From Streptomyces caelestis (GTDB lineage Bacteria > Actinomycetota > Actinomycetes > Streptomycetales > Streptomycetaceae): a stretch of DNA of 64,000 nt. The position numbers were made by a program, and so were the translations under genes. The notes under the pieces are model-generated. The model was given only the letters and a program-made list of their open reading frames with translations, had not been told where the DNA came from and made no database searches. The stretch spans positions 62,001-126,000 of the forward strand of contig NZ_LGCN01000276.1 in the NCBI RefSeq assembly GCF_001279005.1. The letters run 5' to 3'. Below are positions 24,279-37,686 of the stretch, piece after piece; within the stretch, counting starts at the first letter, position 1; the number at the start of each line of letters is the position of its first letter.

Positions 24279-25757
24279 TCACTTCGCTTCTGGTGTGGCG
24301 GGGGCGGCGAGCCGGGAGCGGCGGTGGCCGTACAGGAAGTAGAACACGAGCCCGACGGCCATCCAGACACCGAAGACCACCCAGGTGACGGCCGACAGGC
24401 TGCCCATCATCCACACGCAGAACGCGAAGCCGACGACGGGCAGGACCGGGGACAGCGGCACCCGGAAGGTGCGGGGCATGTCGGGACGGGTCCGGCGCAG
24501 CACCACGACGGCCACGTTGACCAGCGCGAAGGCGAACAGGGTGCCGATGCTGGTGGCGTCGGCGAGCCGGCCGAGCGGGACGGCGGCGGCCAGCACGCCG
24601 CAGAAGAGGGAGACGATCAGGGTGTTGGTGCGGGGCGTGCCGCTCTTCGGGCTGACCTTGGCGAACGCCTTGGGCACCAGCCCGTCCCGGGCCATGGCGA
24701 ACAGGATGCGGGTCTGGCCGTAGAGCACGGTCAGGACGACGCTCGCGATGGCGATGACGGCGCAGAACGCCAGCAGGGTGCCCCAGAAGCTCTGGCCGGT
24801 GACCTCGCGCATGATCTGGGCGAGCGCGGCCTCGGAGTCGGTGAAGTGCCGCCAGGGCTTGGCGCCCACGGCGACGGCGGCGACCAGCACGTACAGCGCG
24901 GTGATGACGGCGAGCGACAGCAGGATCGCGCGGGGCAGGTCGCGCTGGGCGTTCTTCGCCTCCTCGCCCGCGGTGGAGGCGGCGTCGAAGCCGATGTACG
25001 AGAAGAACAGCGTCGCCCCGGCGGCGCTGACGCCGGCCATGCCGAGCGGCATGAAGTTCTCGTAGTTGCCGGAGCGGAAGCCCTGGACGCCGACGGCGCA
25101 GAACAGCACCAGGGCGCCGATCTTCACGACGACCATGATCGTGTTGGCGCGGGCCGACTCGCGGGCGCCGCCCATCAGGAACACCATGGCGAGCAGGACG
25201 ACGATCAGCGCGGGCAGGTTGAAGACGCCGCCGTCGCCGGGCGGGGCGGAGAGCGCGGCCGGGACGGTGACGCCGAGGGTGCCGTCGAGCAGTTCGTTCA
25301 GGTACTCGCCCCAGCCGACGGCGACGGCGGCGACCGAGACGCCGTACTCCAGCATCAGGCACCAGCCGCAGACCCAGGCGACCAGCTCGCCCATCGTTGC
25401 GTACGCATACGAGTAGGAGGAGCCGGAGACCGGGATGGCGCCCGCCAGCTCGGCGTAGGAGAGGGCCGAGAAGAGGGCCGTCAGACCGGCTATGACGAAG
25501 GACAGCGTGACGGCCGGACCGGCCTTGGGGACGGCCTCGCCGAGGACGACGAAGATGCCGGTGCCGAGGGTGGCGCCGATGCTGATCATGGTCAGCTGCC
25601 ACAGTCCGAGGGACCGCCGCAGGGAGCCGCCGTCACCCTGGCCACCCTCAGCGACCAGGCGTTCCACGGGCTTGCGGCGCATCAGGCGCGCGCCGAGGCC
25701 CGGGGACGGCGGGGCGGCGGGACTGTTGTCGTGCGGGGGTGCGCCCTGATCGAGCAC
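24279..25757 (-). CDS. APC-family amino acid permease, cationic amino acid type
   Basis: The 492-residue permease has 12 predicted helices. The first carries ISIGATLGTGIFVVLGEAVPKAGPAV, the substrate-binding GxG of the APC family. Similarity to YfnA/CAT transporters suggests cationic amino acids, consistent with lysine catabolism. GTG 25757 has GAAGGAG 7 bases upstream and is chosen over a longer frame. First gene of the permease-Lrp operon, with GTTGC motifs in its 286-bp upstream region. Confidence 0.9.
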   Translation of the reverse strand: MLDQGAPPHDNSPAAPPSPGLGARLMRRKPVERLVAEGGQGDGGSLRRSLGLWQLTMISIGATLGTGIFVVLGEAVPKAGPAVTLSFVIAGLTALFSALSYAELAGAIPVSGSSYSYAYATMGELVAWVCGWCLMLEYGVSVAAVAVGWGEYLNELLDGTLGVTVPAALSAPPGDGGVFNLPALIVVLLAMVFLMGGARESARANTIMVVVKIGALVLFCAVGVQGFRSGNYENFMPLGMAGVSAAGATLFFSYIGFDAASTAGEEAKNAQRDLPRAILLSLAVITALYVLVAAVAVGAKPWRHFTDSEAALAQIMREVTGQSFWGTLLAFCAVIAIASVVLTVLYGQTRILFAMARDGLVPKAFAKVSPKSGTPRTNTLIVSLFCGVLAAAVPLGRLADATSIGTLFAFALVNVAVVVLRRTRPDMPRTFRVPLSPVLPVVGFAFCVWMMGSLSAVTWVVFGVWMAVGLVFYFLYGHRRSRLAAPATPEAK

Positions 25758-25882
25758 GCGCTGACTCCTTCGTCGCTGCCGGTCTTCCGCGGCAGGGACC
25801 GACGACGTCCCACGACAGCCGGGACCCGTCGGGCGGGGTCCTCGCCGCACCACGTACAGCGCGTAACCCTACGAGGTTCTCC

Positions 25883-25988
25883 GTTGCTCCTGAAATGCAG
25901 CAACCTTGCGCGTCCCCGCAAGATCTTTGCGTTGCCGACGGGGAGGCGGGTGTTCGTTGCGCGAGGGCTTTCGACCGTTGCGCACCGG
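25883..25988 (-). promoter_or_regulatory. GTTGC-repeat regulatory region of the APC permease/Lrp operon
   Basis: GTTGCT (25883-25888) and AGCAAC (25899-25904) form an inverted repeat with a 10-base spacer. TTCGTTGCG (25953-25961) and CCGTTGCGCACCGG (25975-25988) are exact copies of motifs upstream of davA. Clustered motifs suit the multimeric binding of Lrp proteins. Confidence 0.6.
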
Positions 25989-26043
25989 CCCCCGTCGGTC
26001 CCGGGGGCGGGGTCGACGGGGGCCGGGCGGGGGTGGGGGGACG

Positions 26044-27932
<1,889 letters not shown>

Positions 27933-28952
27933 TCAGGGGCCGTCCGGGTCCGTGCGGTTGAGGGCGGACCTGGGGGCGGTCCCCGCCGTCATCAGGTAGT
28001 CCGCGGCCGACGTGTCCGTCACCAGGCTGGTGACGAGGCCCGAGCGCAGCACGGCGTCGATCGCGGGCCCCTTGCGCTGGCCGCCCGCGATCGCCACGAC
28101 CTCGGGGACCCGGCGCAGCTGGTCGGTCTTGACCGTGATGCACCGCTCCCCCAGGTCCCGGCCGACCCGGCGCCCCTCCGCGTCGAAGAGGTGCGCGGAC
28201 ATCTCCGCGGCGACGCCGAGGGAGGCGTAGTGCGCCCGTTCCTCGTCGCTGAGCATGTCGTGCACCGTGGAGATGCCCGGCTCCCAGGACCCGATGGAGA
28301 CGCAGGCGACGGTGACCTTGTCGAAGTACTCGAAGGCCCGCGCGATGCCGGTCTGGTGGCGCAGCGCCTCGGCGGTGGCCTCGTCCGGCAGCAGCATCGG
28401 CGCGTAGATGGGGTGGGCGTCGCCGCCCGACACCTGCGCGGCGCGCCGCACGGCCTCCACCGAGCCGCGCTCGGCGGTCCCGGCGTCGTACACGCCCGTC
28501 AGCTGCACGACCGTGCAGGGCGGCAGCCGGTCCAGGGCCGCCGCCATGTGGATGGTGGAGCGGCCCCAGGCCAGGCCCAGCACATCCCCCTCGTTGACCA
28601 GCTCGCCGAGCAGGTCGGCGGCCACCTCTCCCAGGTTCTCGGGATCGGGTGTCTCCTCGGCCTCGGCCGGGGACTCGACCACGACGGCGTGCCTCAGGCC
28701 GTACCGGGCGCGGAGCGCGTCGGAGCGCTCGGCGTCCAGCTCGGCCGGCACGCGGATCTCGATCCGTACGAGATCCCGTTCGAGGGCGGTCTCCAGGACC
28801 CGGGCCACCTTGAAGCGGCTGACGCCGAACTCCTCGGCGATCTGGATCTTGGATTTGCCCTCGAGGTAGAAGCGGCGGGCCATGGCCGCCGCCTGCACCA
28901 GCTCAGCGGGTCCCATCCGCATGGCTGACCGGCCCGCCGACATACCCGACAC
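27933..28952 (-). CDS. SorC/DeoR-type sugar-binding transcriptional regulator
   Basis: The 339-residue protein has an N-terminal helix-turn-helix (ARRFYLEGKSKIQIAEEFGVSRFKVARVLETA) and the SorC effector domain with DVLGLAWGRSTIHMAA and VVAIAGGQRKGPAIDAVLRSG. Effectors of this family are phosphorylated sugars or polyols. GTG 28952 has GAGGAG 7 bases upstream, better than a GTG 8 codons earlier. It lies 102 bp downstream of rpe on the same strand, so a pentose-phosphate-linked signal is a reasonable guess. Confidence 0.9.
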   Translation of the reverse strand: MSGMSAGRSAMRMGPAELVQAAAMARRFYLEGKSKIQIAEEFGVSRFKVARVLETALERDLVRIEIRVPAELDAERSDALRARYGLRHAVVVESPAEAEETPDPENLGEVAADLLGELVNEGDVLGLAWGRSTIHMAAALDRLPPCTVVQLTGVYDAGTAERGSVEAVRRAAQVSGGDAHPIYAPMLLPDEATAEALRHQTGIARAFEYFDKVTVACVSIGSWEPGISTVHDMLSDEERAHYASLGVAAEMSAHLFDAEGRRVGRDLGERCITVKTDQLRRVPEVVAIAGGQRKGPAIDAVLRSGLVTSLVTDTSAADYLMTAGTAPRSALNRTDPDGP

Positions 28953-29054
28953 GGCGCTCTCCTCACTGCTGTTCACACTCTGGATTCGCCGTTCATCCTC
29001 GCAGATCCGGCGCTGTCGATCAGCCCTGCCGGGCGCCGTTCACGTTTCTGACGC

Positions 29055-29741
29055 TCAGTGGTCGCATGCCCACGATGCCTTGGCCGTCGCGGCCTCCGCC
29101 TGGTTGCGCAGTGCACGTACCGCCTCGGCCGGGTCCGCCGCCCCGTACACGGCGGACCCCGCGACGAAGACATCGGCGCCGGCGTCGGCGCACCGCTCGA
29201 TGGTGGACGCCGAGACCCCGCCGTCGACCTGGAGCCAGAGCTCGAGACCGTGCTTGTTGATCAACTCGCGGGTGCGGCGAATCTTCGGAAGCATGATGTC
29301 GAGGAAGGCCTGGCCCCCGAAACCCGGCTCGACCGTCATGATCAGCAGCATGTCGAGTTCGGGGAGCAGGTCTTCGTACGGCTCGACGGGGGTCGCCGGC
29401 CTCAGCGCCATGGAGGCACGGGCGCCCTTGGCACGGATCTCCCGGGCGAGCCGTACGGGCGCGGTGGCCGCTTCGACGTGGAAGGTGACCGACCCGGCCC
29501 CCGCCTCCACGTACTGGGGCGCCCACCGATCGGGGGACTCGATCATCAGATGGCAGTCCAGCGGGGTGTCCGTCGCGCGGGTGAGCGACTCCACGACCGG
29601 CACACCGAGCGTGAGGTTCGGGACGAAATGGTTGTCCATGACGTCGACGTGGAGCCAGTCGGCGCCGGCCACCGCCTTCGCCTCGTCGGCGAGGCGGGCG
29701 AAGTCGGCGGACAGGATGCTGGGGCTGATCTGCGGGGCCAT
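29055..29741 (-). CDS. rpe: Ribulose-phosphate 3-epimerase
   Basis: This 228-residue TIM-barrel enzyme of the pentose phosphate pathway interconverts ribulose-5-phosphate and xylulose-5-phosphate. Diagnostic motifs are [12 protein letters not shown] (6-17), [17 protein letters not shown] with the metal-binding His and catalytic Asp, [18 protein letters not shown] and VDGGVS. ATG 29741 follows a GAGG site. The gene is separated from rsmB by a convergently oriented MMPL gene. Confidence 0.97.
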   Translation of the reverse strand: MAPQISPSILSADFARLADEAKAVAGADWLHVDVMDNHFVPNLTLGVPVVESLTRATDTPLDCHLMIESPDRWAPQYVEAGAGSVTFHVEAATAPVRLAREIRAKGARASMALRPATPVEPYEDLLPELDMLLIMTVEPGFGGQAFLDIMLPKIRRTRELINKHGLELWLQVDGGVSASTIERCADAGADVFVAGSAVYGAADPAEAVRALRNQAEAATAKASWACDH

Positions 29742-29889
29742 GCCTCAAGACTGCCATGCCCTCCGGGGGTTGCCCGCATCGGTCCCGTGCGGCGGCGGTC
29801 GTGCGTAGGCCGCGGGCCGTCCGCGGTGGGCCGCGCCCGTGCGGCGGGGCCGTGGGCGCCCCCTTCCCGGTATGGCGGCGGAGGTGGCC

Positions 29890-32031
29890 ATGAGCGGTAG
29901 CCGTGGGGCCGCGCGGCTGGTCTGCGGTCGGCGTTCCAAGTGGCTGGTGCTCGGTCTGTGGGTGGTGGTGCTGTTCGCGGTGGCGCCGTTCGCCCAGAAG
30001 CTCGGTGACGCGCAGGACAACGACGCGGCGTCCTGGCTGCCGGGGTCCGCCGAGTCCACGCAGGTGCTGGAGATCTCCGAGGGCTTCCGGCCCGAGCAGA
30101 TCCCCGCGGTCGTGGTCTACGCGCGAGGCGGCGGGCTGACCGCCGCCGACCGGGAGCGGATCGCCGAGGACGTGGCGCGACTCGAGCGGCTGGGCGACCA
30201 CGGCATCAGGGGCGGCGAGACCCTCGGCCCCGTCTTCGACCGGGAGACCGACCCGCGGGCCGCGCAGGTCCTCGTGCCGATCACGATGGACGCCCGGGGC
30301 TGGGAGCGGATCGGCCCCGCGGTCGACTCGATCCGGGGCGAGGTCGGCGAGAGCGGCGGGGGCCTCGCCGTGCACATCACGGGACCGGGCGGCACCTCGG
30401 CGGACCTCTCCGAGGCGTTCGCGGGCATCGACTCCACTCTGCTGCTGTCCGCGACGGCCGTCGTCGTCGTGATGCTGCTGATCACCTACCGCAGCCCCAC
30501 CCTGCTGCTGGTGCCGCTGCTCGCGGTGATCTGCGCGCTGTTCACGGCACAGGCCCTGATCTACTTCCTGGCCGAGTACGCGGGCCTGACGGTCAACGGG
30601 CAGAGCGCCGGCATCCTCACCGTGCTCGTCTTCGGCGCGGGCACCGACTACGCCCTGCTGCTGGTCGCCCGCTACCGGGAGGAGCTGCGCCGGCACGAGG
30701 ACCGGCACGAGGCGATGGCGCTGGCCCTGCACCGCGCGGGCCCGGCGGTGCTCGCCTCCGGCGCGACCGTCGTGCTGAGCATGCTGGTGCTGCTGACCGC
30801 CGAGATGAACTCCACCCGGGGCCTCGGCCCGGTCGCCGCGATCGGTGTCGCGGTCGCCCTGCTGGCCATGCTGACGCTGTTCCCGGCGCTGCTGGTCGTC
30901 TGTGGCCGGTGGATCTTCTGGCCGGTGGTCCCGCACCATGGCGCCCCCGACCCGACCGAGCGGGGCGTGTGGGCCCGCACGGGCCGCGGCATCGCCCGCC
31001 GCCCGCGCATGGTCTGGGGCGTGACGGCGGCGGTGCTGGTGGTCTGCTCGCTGGGCCTGGTCCAGCTCCGCGCGGAGGGCATCGACAACGCGGACGCCTT
31101 CACCGGGAAGCCCGACTCGATCACCGGGCAGGAGGTCTCCGCGCGGTACTTCCCGGCGGGCAGCGGCAATCCGCTGGTCGTCGTCAGCGACCGGGAGCAG
31201 GCCGAAGCGGTGGGCCGCGCGGTCGCCTCCACGGAGGGGGTCGTGCCGGAGTCCCTCGGTCTGCCCCCGGGCACGAAGCCCTCGTTCGAGGGCAAGGTCC
31301 TGTTCGAGGCCACCATGACCGCTCCGGCGGACAGCGAGGCGGCCAAGCAGACCGTGGAGCGGGTGCGCGACGCCGTGCACGCGGTGCCGGGCGCCGACGC
31401 GCGGGTGGGCGGCGGTACGGCGGCGCTGCTGGACATGGACGAGGCGACCACCCACGACAACATGCTGATCATCCCGCTGGTGCTGGTGGTCGTCCTGCTG
31501 ATCCTGTGCGTGCTGCTGCGCGCCCTGATCGCCCCGCTGCTGCTGATCGCGACGGTGATCCTGTCGTTCGCGGCGGCGCTCGGCCTCAGCGCCCTGGCCT
31601 TCCGGCACGTCTTCGACTACGCGGGCGAGTCGACCGACTTCCCGCTGTTCGTGTTCGTCTTCCTGGTGGCGCTGGGCATCGACTACAACATCTTCCTGAC
31701 CACCCGCATCCGCGAGGAGGCCGCCCACCGGGGCACCCGGCCGGGCGTGGTCACCGGCCTCGCGGCCACGGGCGCCGTCATCACCTCGGCGGGCCTGGTC
31801 CTCGCCGGCACCTTCGCGGCCCTCGGCACGCTGCCCATGGTCGCGTTCGCCGAGATCGGCTTCGCGGTCGCCCTGGGCGTGCTCATCGACACCTTCGTCG
31901 TGCGGTCGGTGCTGGTCACGTCCCTGTTCCTGGACGTGGGCCCGAAGGTGTGGTGGCCGCACCGGCTGGCCCGCGAGGACGGCGGCGAGGTGAGGGAGCC
32001 CGAGGCGGGCGTCAGCCGGTCCGGCGGATGA
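29890..32031 (+). CDS. MMPL-family membrane transporter
   Basis: The 713-residue protein is built of two repeats of one helix, a large extracellular domain and five or six helices. Each repeat carries the conserved proton-relay motif: GAGTDYALLLVARYREE (about 249-265) and GIDYNIFLTTRIREE. Actinobacterial MMPL proteins export lipids or complex metabolites; the single-gene context gives no cargo. ATG 29890 has GGAGGTG 5 bases upstream, better than earlier in-frame ATGs. Its last 20 bp overlap the rsmB stop region tail to tail. Confidence 0.93.
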   Translation: MSGSRGAARLVCGRRSKWLVLGLWVVVLFAVAPFAQKLGDAQDNDAASWLPGSAESTQVLEISEGFRPEQIPAVVVYARGGGLTAADRERIAEDVARLERLGDHGIRGGETLGPVFDRETDPRAAQVLVPITMDARGWERIGPAVDSIRGEVGESGGGLAVHITGPGGTSADLSEAFAGIDSTLLLSATAVVVVMLLITYRSPTLLLVPLLAVICALFTAQALIYFLAEYAGLTVNGQSAGILTVLVFGAGTDYALLLVARYREELRRHEDRHEAMALALHRAGPAVLASGATVVLSMLVLLTAEMNSTRGLGPVAAIGVAVALLAMLTLFPALLVVCGRWIFWPVVPHHGAPDPTERGVWARTGRGIARRPRMVWGVTAAVLVVCSLGLVQLRAEGIDNADAFTGKPDSITGQEVSARYFPAGSGNPLVVVSDREQAEAVGRAVASTEGVVPESLGLPPGTKPSFEGKVLFEATMTAPADSEAAKQTVERVRDAVHAVPGADARVGGGTAALLDMDEATTHDNMLIIPLVLVVVLLILCVLLRALIAPLLLIATVILSFAAALGLSALAFRHVFDYAGESTDFPLFVFVFLVALGIDYNIFLTTRIREEAAHRGTRPGVVTGLAATGAVITSAGLVLAGTFAALGTLPMVAFAEIGFAVALGVLIDTFVVRSVLVTSLFLDVGPKVWWPHRLAREDGGEVREPEAGVSRSGG

Positions 32032-33430
32032 GGGCCAGGTACATCGCGTCGGTGCCGTGCAGATGCGGCCACAGCTGTACGTCGGGGCCCTCGCCCAGGT
32101 CCGGTACGCCGGGCAGCAGCGGCCGGGCGTCGAGCAGATCGGCGTCCGGGAACTGTTTGAGGAGGTCGGCGACCACGGCCCGGGTCTCCGCGAGGTGCGG
32201 GGAGCAGGTGGCGTAGCCGACGACACCGCCGACCCGTACGGACTCCAGGGCGGTGCGCAGCAGCCCGCGCTGGAGCGGGGCGAAGCCGTCCAGGTCCTCC
32301 GGGCGGCGCCGCCAGCGCGCCTCGGGGCGGCGGCGCAGGGCGCCCAGCCCGGTGCACGGCACGTCGACCAGCACCCGGTCGAAGCTTCCGGGGCGCCACG
32401 GCGGGCGCGTCCCGTCGGCGGCGACGACCTGGTACGGCCCCGGGTTCCCGGCGAGCGCCTTCGCCACCAGCCCGGCCCGGTGCGGCTGCTTCTCGGAGGC
32501 CAGCAGCACGGCGCCCCGTTCGGCGGCGAGCGCGCCGAGCAGCGCGGCCTTCCCGCCCGGTCCGGCGCACCCGTCCAGCCACATCCGGTCGGGGCCCTCG
32601 ACGGGCGCGTTGGCGAGCGCGAGCGCGACCAGCTGGCTGCCCTCGTCCTGCACGCCGGCCCGGCCCTGGGCGACCGCCGCGATGGCGCCCGGCTCCCCGC
32701 CCTCGGTGAGCCGCACCGCGTACGGCGACCAGCGGCCGGCGACGGCGGCCTCCTCGTCGAGCAGTTCGGTGGTGGTCGCCCGCCCGGGACGGGCGACCAG
32801 GGTCACCTCGGGCCGTTCGTTGTCGGCCCGCAGCAGCTCCTCGAGGCCGACGCGTCCGCCGCCGAGGGAGTCCCACAGCGCGGAGACGACCCAGCGGGGG
32901 TGCGAGTGCACGACGGCGAGGTGGTCCTCGGGGTCCTCGTCGTAGGGCGGCGCGACCCGCTCCAGCCAGCCGTCGAGGTCGTCCTGCGCGATCTTCCGCA
33001 GTACGGCGTTGACGAACTTGGCCCGCCCGTCGCCGAGCACCACCCGGGCCAGCTCGACCGTGGCGGACACGGCGGCGTGCGTGGGGATGCGCGTGCCGAG
33101 CAGCTGGTGCGCGCCGAGGTTCAGCACGTCCAGCACCGGCGGGTCCACCTCGCGCAGCGGCCGGTCCACACAGGCGGCGACGATCGCGTCGTACGTCCCC
33201 TGACGGCGCAGCGTGCCGTACACCAGCTCGGTGGCCAGCGCCGCGTCGCGCGCCTCGAAGTCGCCGTTCTCGCGCGCCTTGCGCAGCAGCGGGGGCAGGA
33301 CGAGGTTGGCGTACGCGTCCCGCTCGTCGACGGCCCGCAGGGCCTCGAAGGCGAGGATGCGGACGGGGTCCTTCTTGGGTCGGCGGTAGGGCTTGGCGGG
33401 CCTGTGGGGCCGACGGGGCTGGTCGCTCAC
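32012..33430 (-). CDS. rsmB: 16S rRNA m5C967 methyltransferase
   Basis: The 472-residue protein has an N-terminal NusB-like RNA-binding domain (residues about 20-150) joined to a Rossmann methyltransferase with the SAM loop DGCAGPGGKAALL and the two catalytic cysteines in VDVPCTGLG and ATCSPH. It methylates cytosine 967 of 16S rRNA using SAM. It follows fmt by 67 bp on the same strand, a conserved bacterial pairing (fmt-rsmB). Confidence 0.95.
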   Translation of the reverse strand: MSDQPRRPHRPAKPYRRPKKDPVRILAFEALRAVDERDAYANLVLPPLLRKARENGDFEARDAALATELVYGTLRRQGTYDAIVAACVDRPLREVDPPVLDVLNLGAHQLLGTRIPTHAAVSATVELARVVLGDGRAKFVNAVLRKIAQDDLDGWLERVAPPYDEDPEDHLAVVHSHPRWVVSALWDSLGGGRVGLEELLRADNERPEVTLVARPGRATTTELLDEEAAVAGRWSPYAVRLTEGGEPGAIAAVAQGRAGVQDEGSQLVALALANAPVEGPDRMWLDGCAGPGGKAALLGALAAERGAVLLASEKQPHRAGLVAKALAGNPGPYQVVAADGTRPPWRPGSFDRVLVDVPCTGLGALRRRPEARWRRRPEDLDGFAPLQRGLLRTALESVRVGGVVGYATCSPHLAETRAVVADLLKQFPDADLLDARPLLPGVPDLGEGPDVQLWPHLHGTDAMYLALIRRTG

Positions 33431-33497
33431 GAAAAAGGTGCTCCGGATGTGGGGTGAGGTGCGCGGTCCAGCCTACGCCGCGGCGGTCCCGGCGGCG

Positions 33498-35284
<1,787 letters not shown>

Positions 35285-35305
35285 GCCCTCGCTCGCCGCA
35301 CCGCA

Positions 35306-35344
35306 CCACGCCCTCCCGGACGCACCGCCCCCGGGAGGGCGTGG
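35306..35344. terminator. Bidirectional hairpin terminator
   Basis: CCACGCCCTCCCGG (35306-35319) pairs perfectly over 14 bp with CCGGGAGGGCGTGG (35331-35344) around an 11-base loop, between the convergent 34742 gene and priA. No T-tract, as is common in Streptomyces. Confidence 0.8.
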
Positions 35345-35358
35345 CACGTCCGGCCGGT

Positions 35359-37506
35359 TCAGCCGATGTCCGGAGGGTCGATCCGGACCCACACGGGGAT
35401 GCTCCCGCCCCGGGCCATGCGGGTCGCCTGGGCGGACTTCAGCGCGGCGGTCAGTGCGGCACCGTTGCCGGGAGGCACCCGGACCAGTGCCCGGTCCCAC
35501 TGTTCGCCGGGGGGCGGCGCGCCCGGTCGGCGGGGGCGGCCCGCCGGGGTGAGCGGCAGGGGCACCGGGCCCAGGATCTCCGCCCGCGCGGGCAGCTCCA
35601 CCGCCCGGAGGAACTCGGCCACCGCCTCGCCCGGCCCTGACACCGCCGCCATCCGGGACACCGGCGGGAACCCCAGTTCACTCCGCTCGGCCAGTTCCCG
35701 TACGGCGTGCCCGACCGGGTCCCACCGGACCAGCGCCTGCACGGGCCGCAGGGTCGGCTCGGCGACCACGACCACCGTGCCGCCCGCCGACTGCGGTCGG
35801 ACCAGCGCCGCCGCGCCGATCCAGCGGCGCAACGCGTCCTCCCCGGCCCGCAGATCGGGCCGGCTCAGCATGGCCCAGCCGTCCAGCAGCAGCGCCGCCG
35901 CGTAGCCGCCCTCGGCCACCGGCTCCGCGCCGGGTGTGCTCACCACCAGCGCGGGCGTCCCCGGCACCGTGTCCAGCACGTGTTCGCGCCCCGAGGTCCG
36001 CACCGGGACCGCGGGGAAGGCGCGGCCCAGCTCCTCGGCGGTCCGCCGCGCCCCGACCACCTGGGCCCGCAACCGGAACCCGCCGCACTCGGGACAGTGC
36101 CAGCCGCCCTCCTCGCGCCCGCACCACGCGCACCGCAGATCGTCGGACCCCTGTGCCTGCAGCGGCCCCGAGCAGTGCCGGCACCGCGCGGGAGCCCGGC
36201 AGCCGGCGCACGCCATCCGCGGCACGTAGCCGCGGCGGGGCACCTGCACGAGCACCGGCCCGTGCCGCAGCCCCTCCCTGGCGGCCTGCCAGGCGAGGCT
36301 CGGCAGCCGCGCCGCGCGGGCGGCCTCGTCACGCGCGAGGTCCCCGTCCCCCACGGTCCGCACCAGCGGCGCGGCGGCCCGCACCCGCTCCCTCCCGGCG
36401 ACCAGCGGTCGGGCCCAGCCGGTCTCCACCAGCTGGGCGGCCTCCACGGTGCAGTGCCGGCTGCCCAGCAGGAAGCCGCACCCGTCCTGCGCCGCGCGCA
36501 GCAGCAGCACCTCACGGGCGTGCGGCTGCGGGGCGTGCGGCTCGCTGTGGCTGTCGTCGCCGTCGTCCCAGACGGCGACCAGTCCGAGGTCCCGCACCGG
36601 CGCGAACATCGCCGCCCGCGTTCCGATGACGGCCCGTACGGAGCCCCGCCGCACGGCGAGCCACCGCGCGTACCGCTTCTCCGGGCCGGCGTCGGCGGTG
36701 AGGACCGCGTGCCGTCCCTCCCCCAGCAGTTCGGTGAGCGCCGCGTCGACGCGGGCCACGGTTCTCCCGTCCGGCAGGACGACCAGCGCGCCGCGCCCGG
36801 AGGCCAGGGCCGCGGCGACGGCCCGGGCCAGTTCCTCGCTCCACCGCGGCCCCGGCAGCGCGTTCCACACGGCCCGTGGGGCGCCTCCCGAGGCCAGTGA
36901 CTCCAGGAAGGCGGGACCCTGCTCGTAGCGATCCCAGGAGCCGGGTGCGGGCGCCGGGGGCGGCGGCAGCGGGTCGGGCGAGGGCCGTCGCTCCGCGCGG
37001 GCGCTGCGCGGCGGCACGGCGAGCTGGAGGACGTCGGCGAGGCTGCCCGCGTACCGGTCGGCGACCGCGCGGGCGAGGCCCAGCAGTTCCTCGCCGAGCA
37101 CCGGTTCGGGCGAGACGACCTGCGCCAGCGCCGCCAGGGGCCCCGAGTAGTCGGACTCGGCGAGGCGCTCGACGAGGAACCCGTCGATCAGTCCGCCGCC
37201 CTCGCGCCGCCCCTCCCGCACCCGGTGCCGTCCGGCCCCGAACCGCACCCGCACCCGCACGCCGGGCTGTGCGTCGGCGTCCAGCTCCTCGGGCACGGCG
37301 TAGTCGAAGTAGCGGTCGAGATGGAGCACGCCCTTGTCGACGAGGACCCGGGCGACGGGCAGTTCCCCGGCGAGCGCGGCGCCGCGCCAGGTACGCGGTT
37401 TGGCCCGGGGGGCCCTGGCCTTGCGCACGCTCTCCCGGATGAGCGCGAGCTGCTCGGGCGGCGCGCTCTCCGCGCCGCCGTCCTGCTGTCCGTTCTCGCT
37501 GCTCAC
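35359..37506 (-). CDS. priA: Primosomal protein N' (PriA), degenerate helicase form
   Basis: The 715-residue protein has an N-terminal 3'-DNA-binding domain (VARVLVDKGVLHLDRYFDYAVPEEL), a helicase-like core and the zinc region with eight cysteines (CAGC, CRHC, CAWC, CPEC). The core lacks a Walker A GKT and has WDDGDDSHSE in place of a DEAH box. This is known for actinobacterial PriA, which is probably a replication-restart loading factor without helicase activity. I prefer GTG 37506, giving MSSENGQQ; another GTG 8 codons upstream is possible. It lies downstream of metK, separated by a strong terminator. Confidence 0.92.
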   Translation of the reverse strand: MSSENGQQDGGAESAPPEQLALIRESVRKARAPRAKPRTWRGAALAGELPVARVLVDKGVLHLDRYFDYAVPEELDADAQPGVRVRVRFGAGRHRVREGRREGGGLIDGFLVERLAESDYSGPLAALAQVVSPEPVLGEELLGLARAVADRYAGSLADVLQLAVPPRSARAERRPSPDPLPPPPAPAPGSWDRYEQGPAFLESLASGGAPRAVWNALPGPRWSEELARAVAAALASGRGALVVLPDGRTVARVDAALTELLGEGRHAVLTADAGPEKRYARWLAVRRGSVRAVIGTRAAMFAPVRDLGLVAVWDDGDDSHSEPHAPQPHAREVLLLRAAQDGCGFLLGSRHCTVEAAQLVETGWARPLVAGRERVRAAAPLVRTVGDGDLARDEAARAARLPSLAWQAAREGLRHGPVLVQVPRRGYVPRMACAGCRAPARCRHCSGPLQAQGSDDLRCAWCGREEGGWHCPECGGFRLRAQVVGARRTAEELGRAFPAVPVRTSGREHVLDTVPGTPALVVSTPGAEPVAEGGYAAALLLDGWAMLSRPDLRAGEDALRRWIGAAALVRPQSAGGTVVVVAEPTLRPVQALVRWDPVGHAVRELAERSELGFPPVSRMAAVSGPGEAVAEFLRAVELPARAEILGPVPLPLTPAGRPRRPGAPPPGEQWDRALVRVPPGNGAALTAALKSAQATRMARGGSIPVWVRIDPPDIG

Positions 37507-37627
37507 GCCTGCATTCTTACCAAACGCCACTGACAGCGGCGCCGTGCCCGGGGCCGGCCCCGGGCACGGACGGACGCCCGAAGGCGCTCGCGCGGCGTGC
37601 GCCGGCGTTCACGGCCTCCGTACGCGC

Positions 37628-37667
37628 CGAGGCCCGGCGGCCCCTTCGAAGGGGCCGCCGGGCCTCG
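37628..37667 (-). terminator. metK terminator (40-bp perfect palindrome)
   Basis: CGAGGCCCGGCGGCCCCTTC and its exact reverse complement meet at 37647/37648, giving a near 20-bp GC stem just after the metK stop (37687). The tetraloop-like tip contains TTCG. It should end metK transcription before priA. Confidence 0.85.
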
Positions 37668-37686
37668 GGGAGACGTGGGACCGGGC

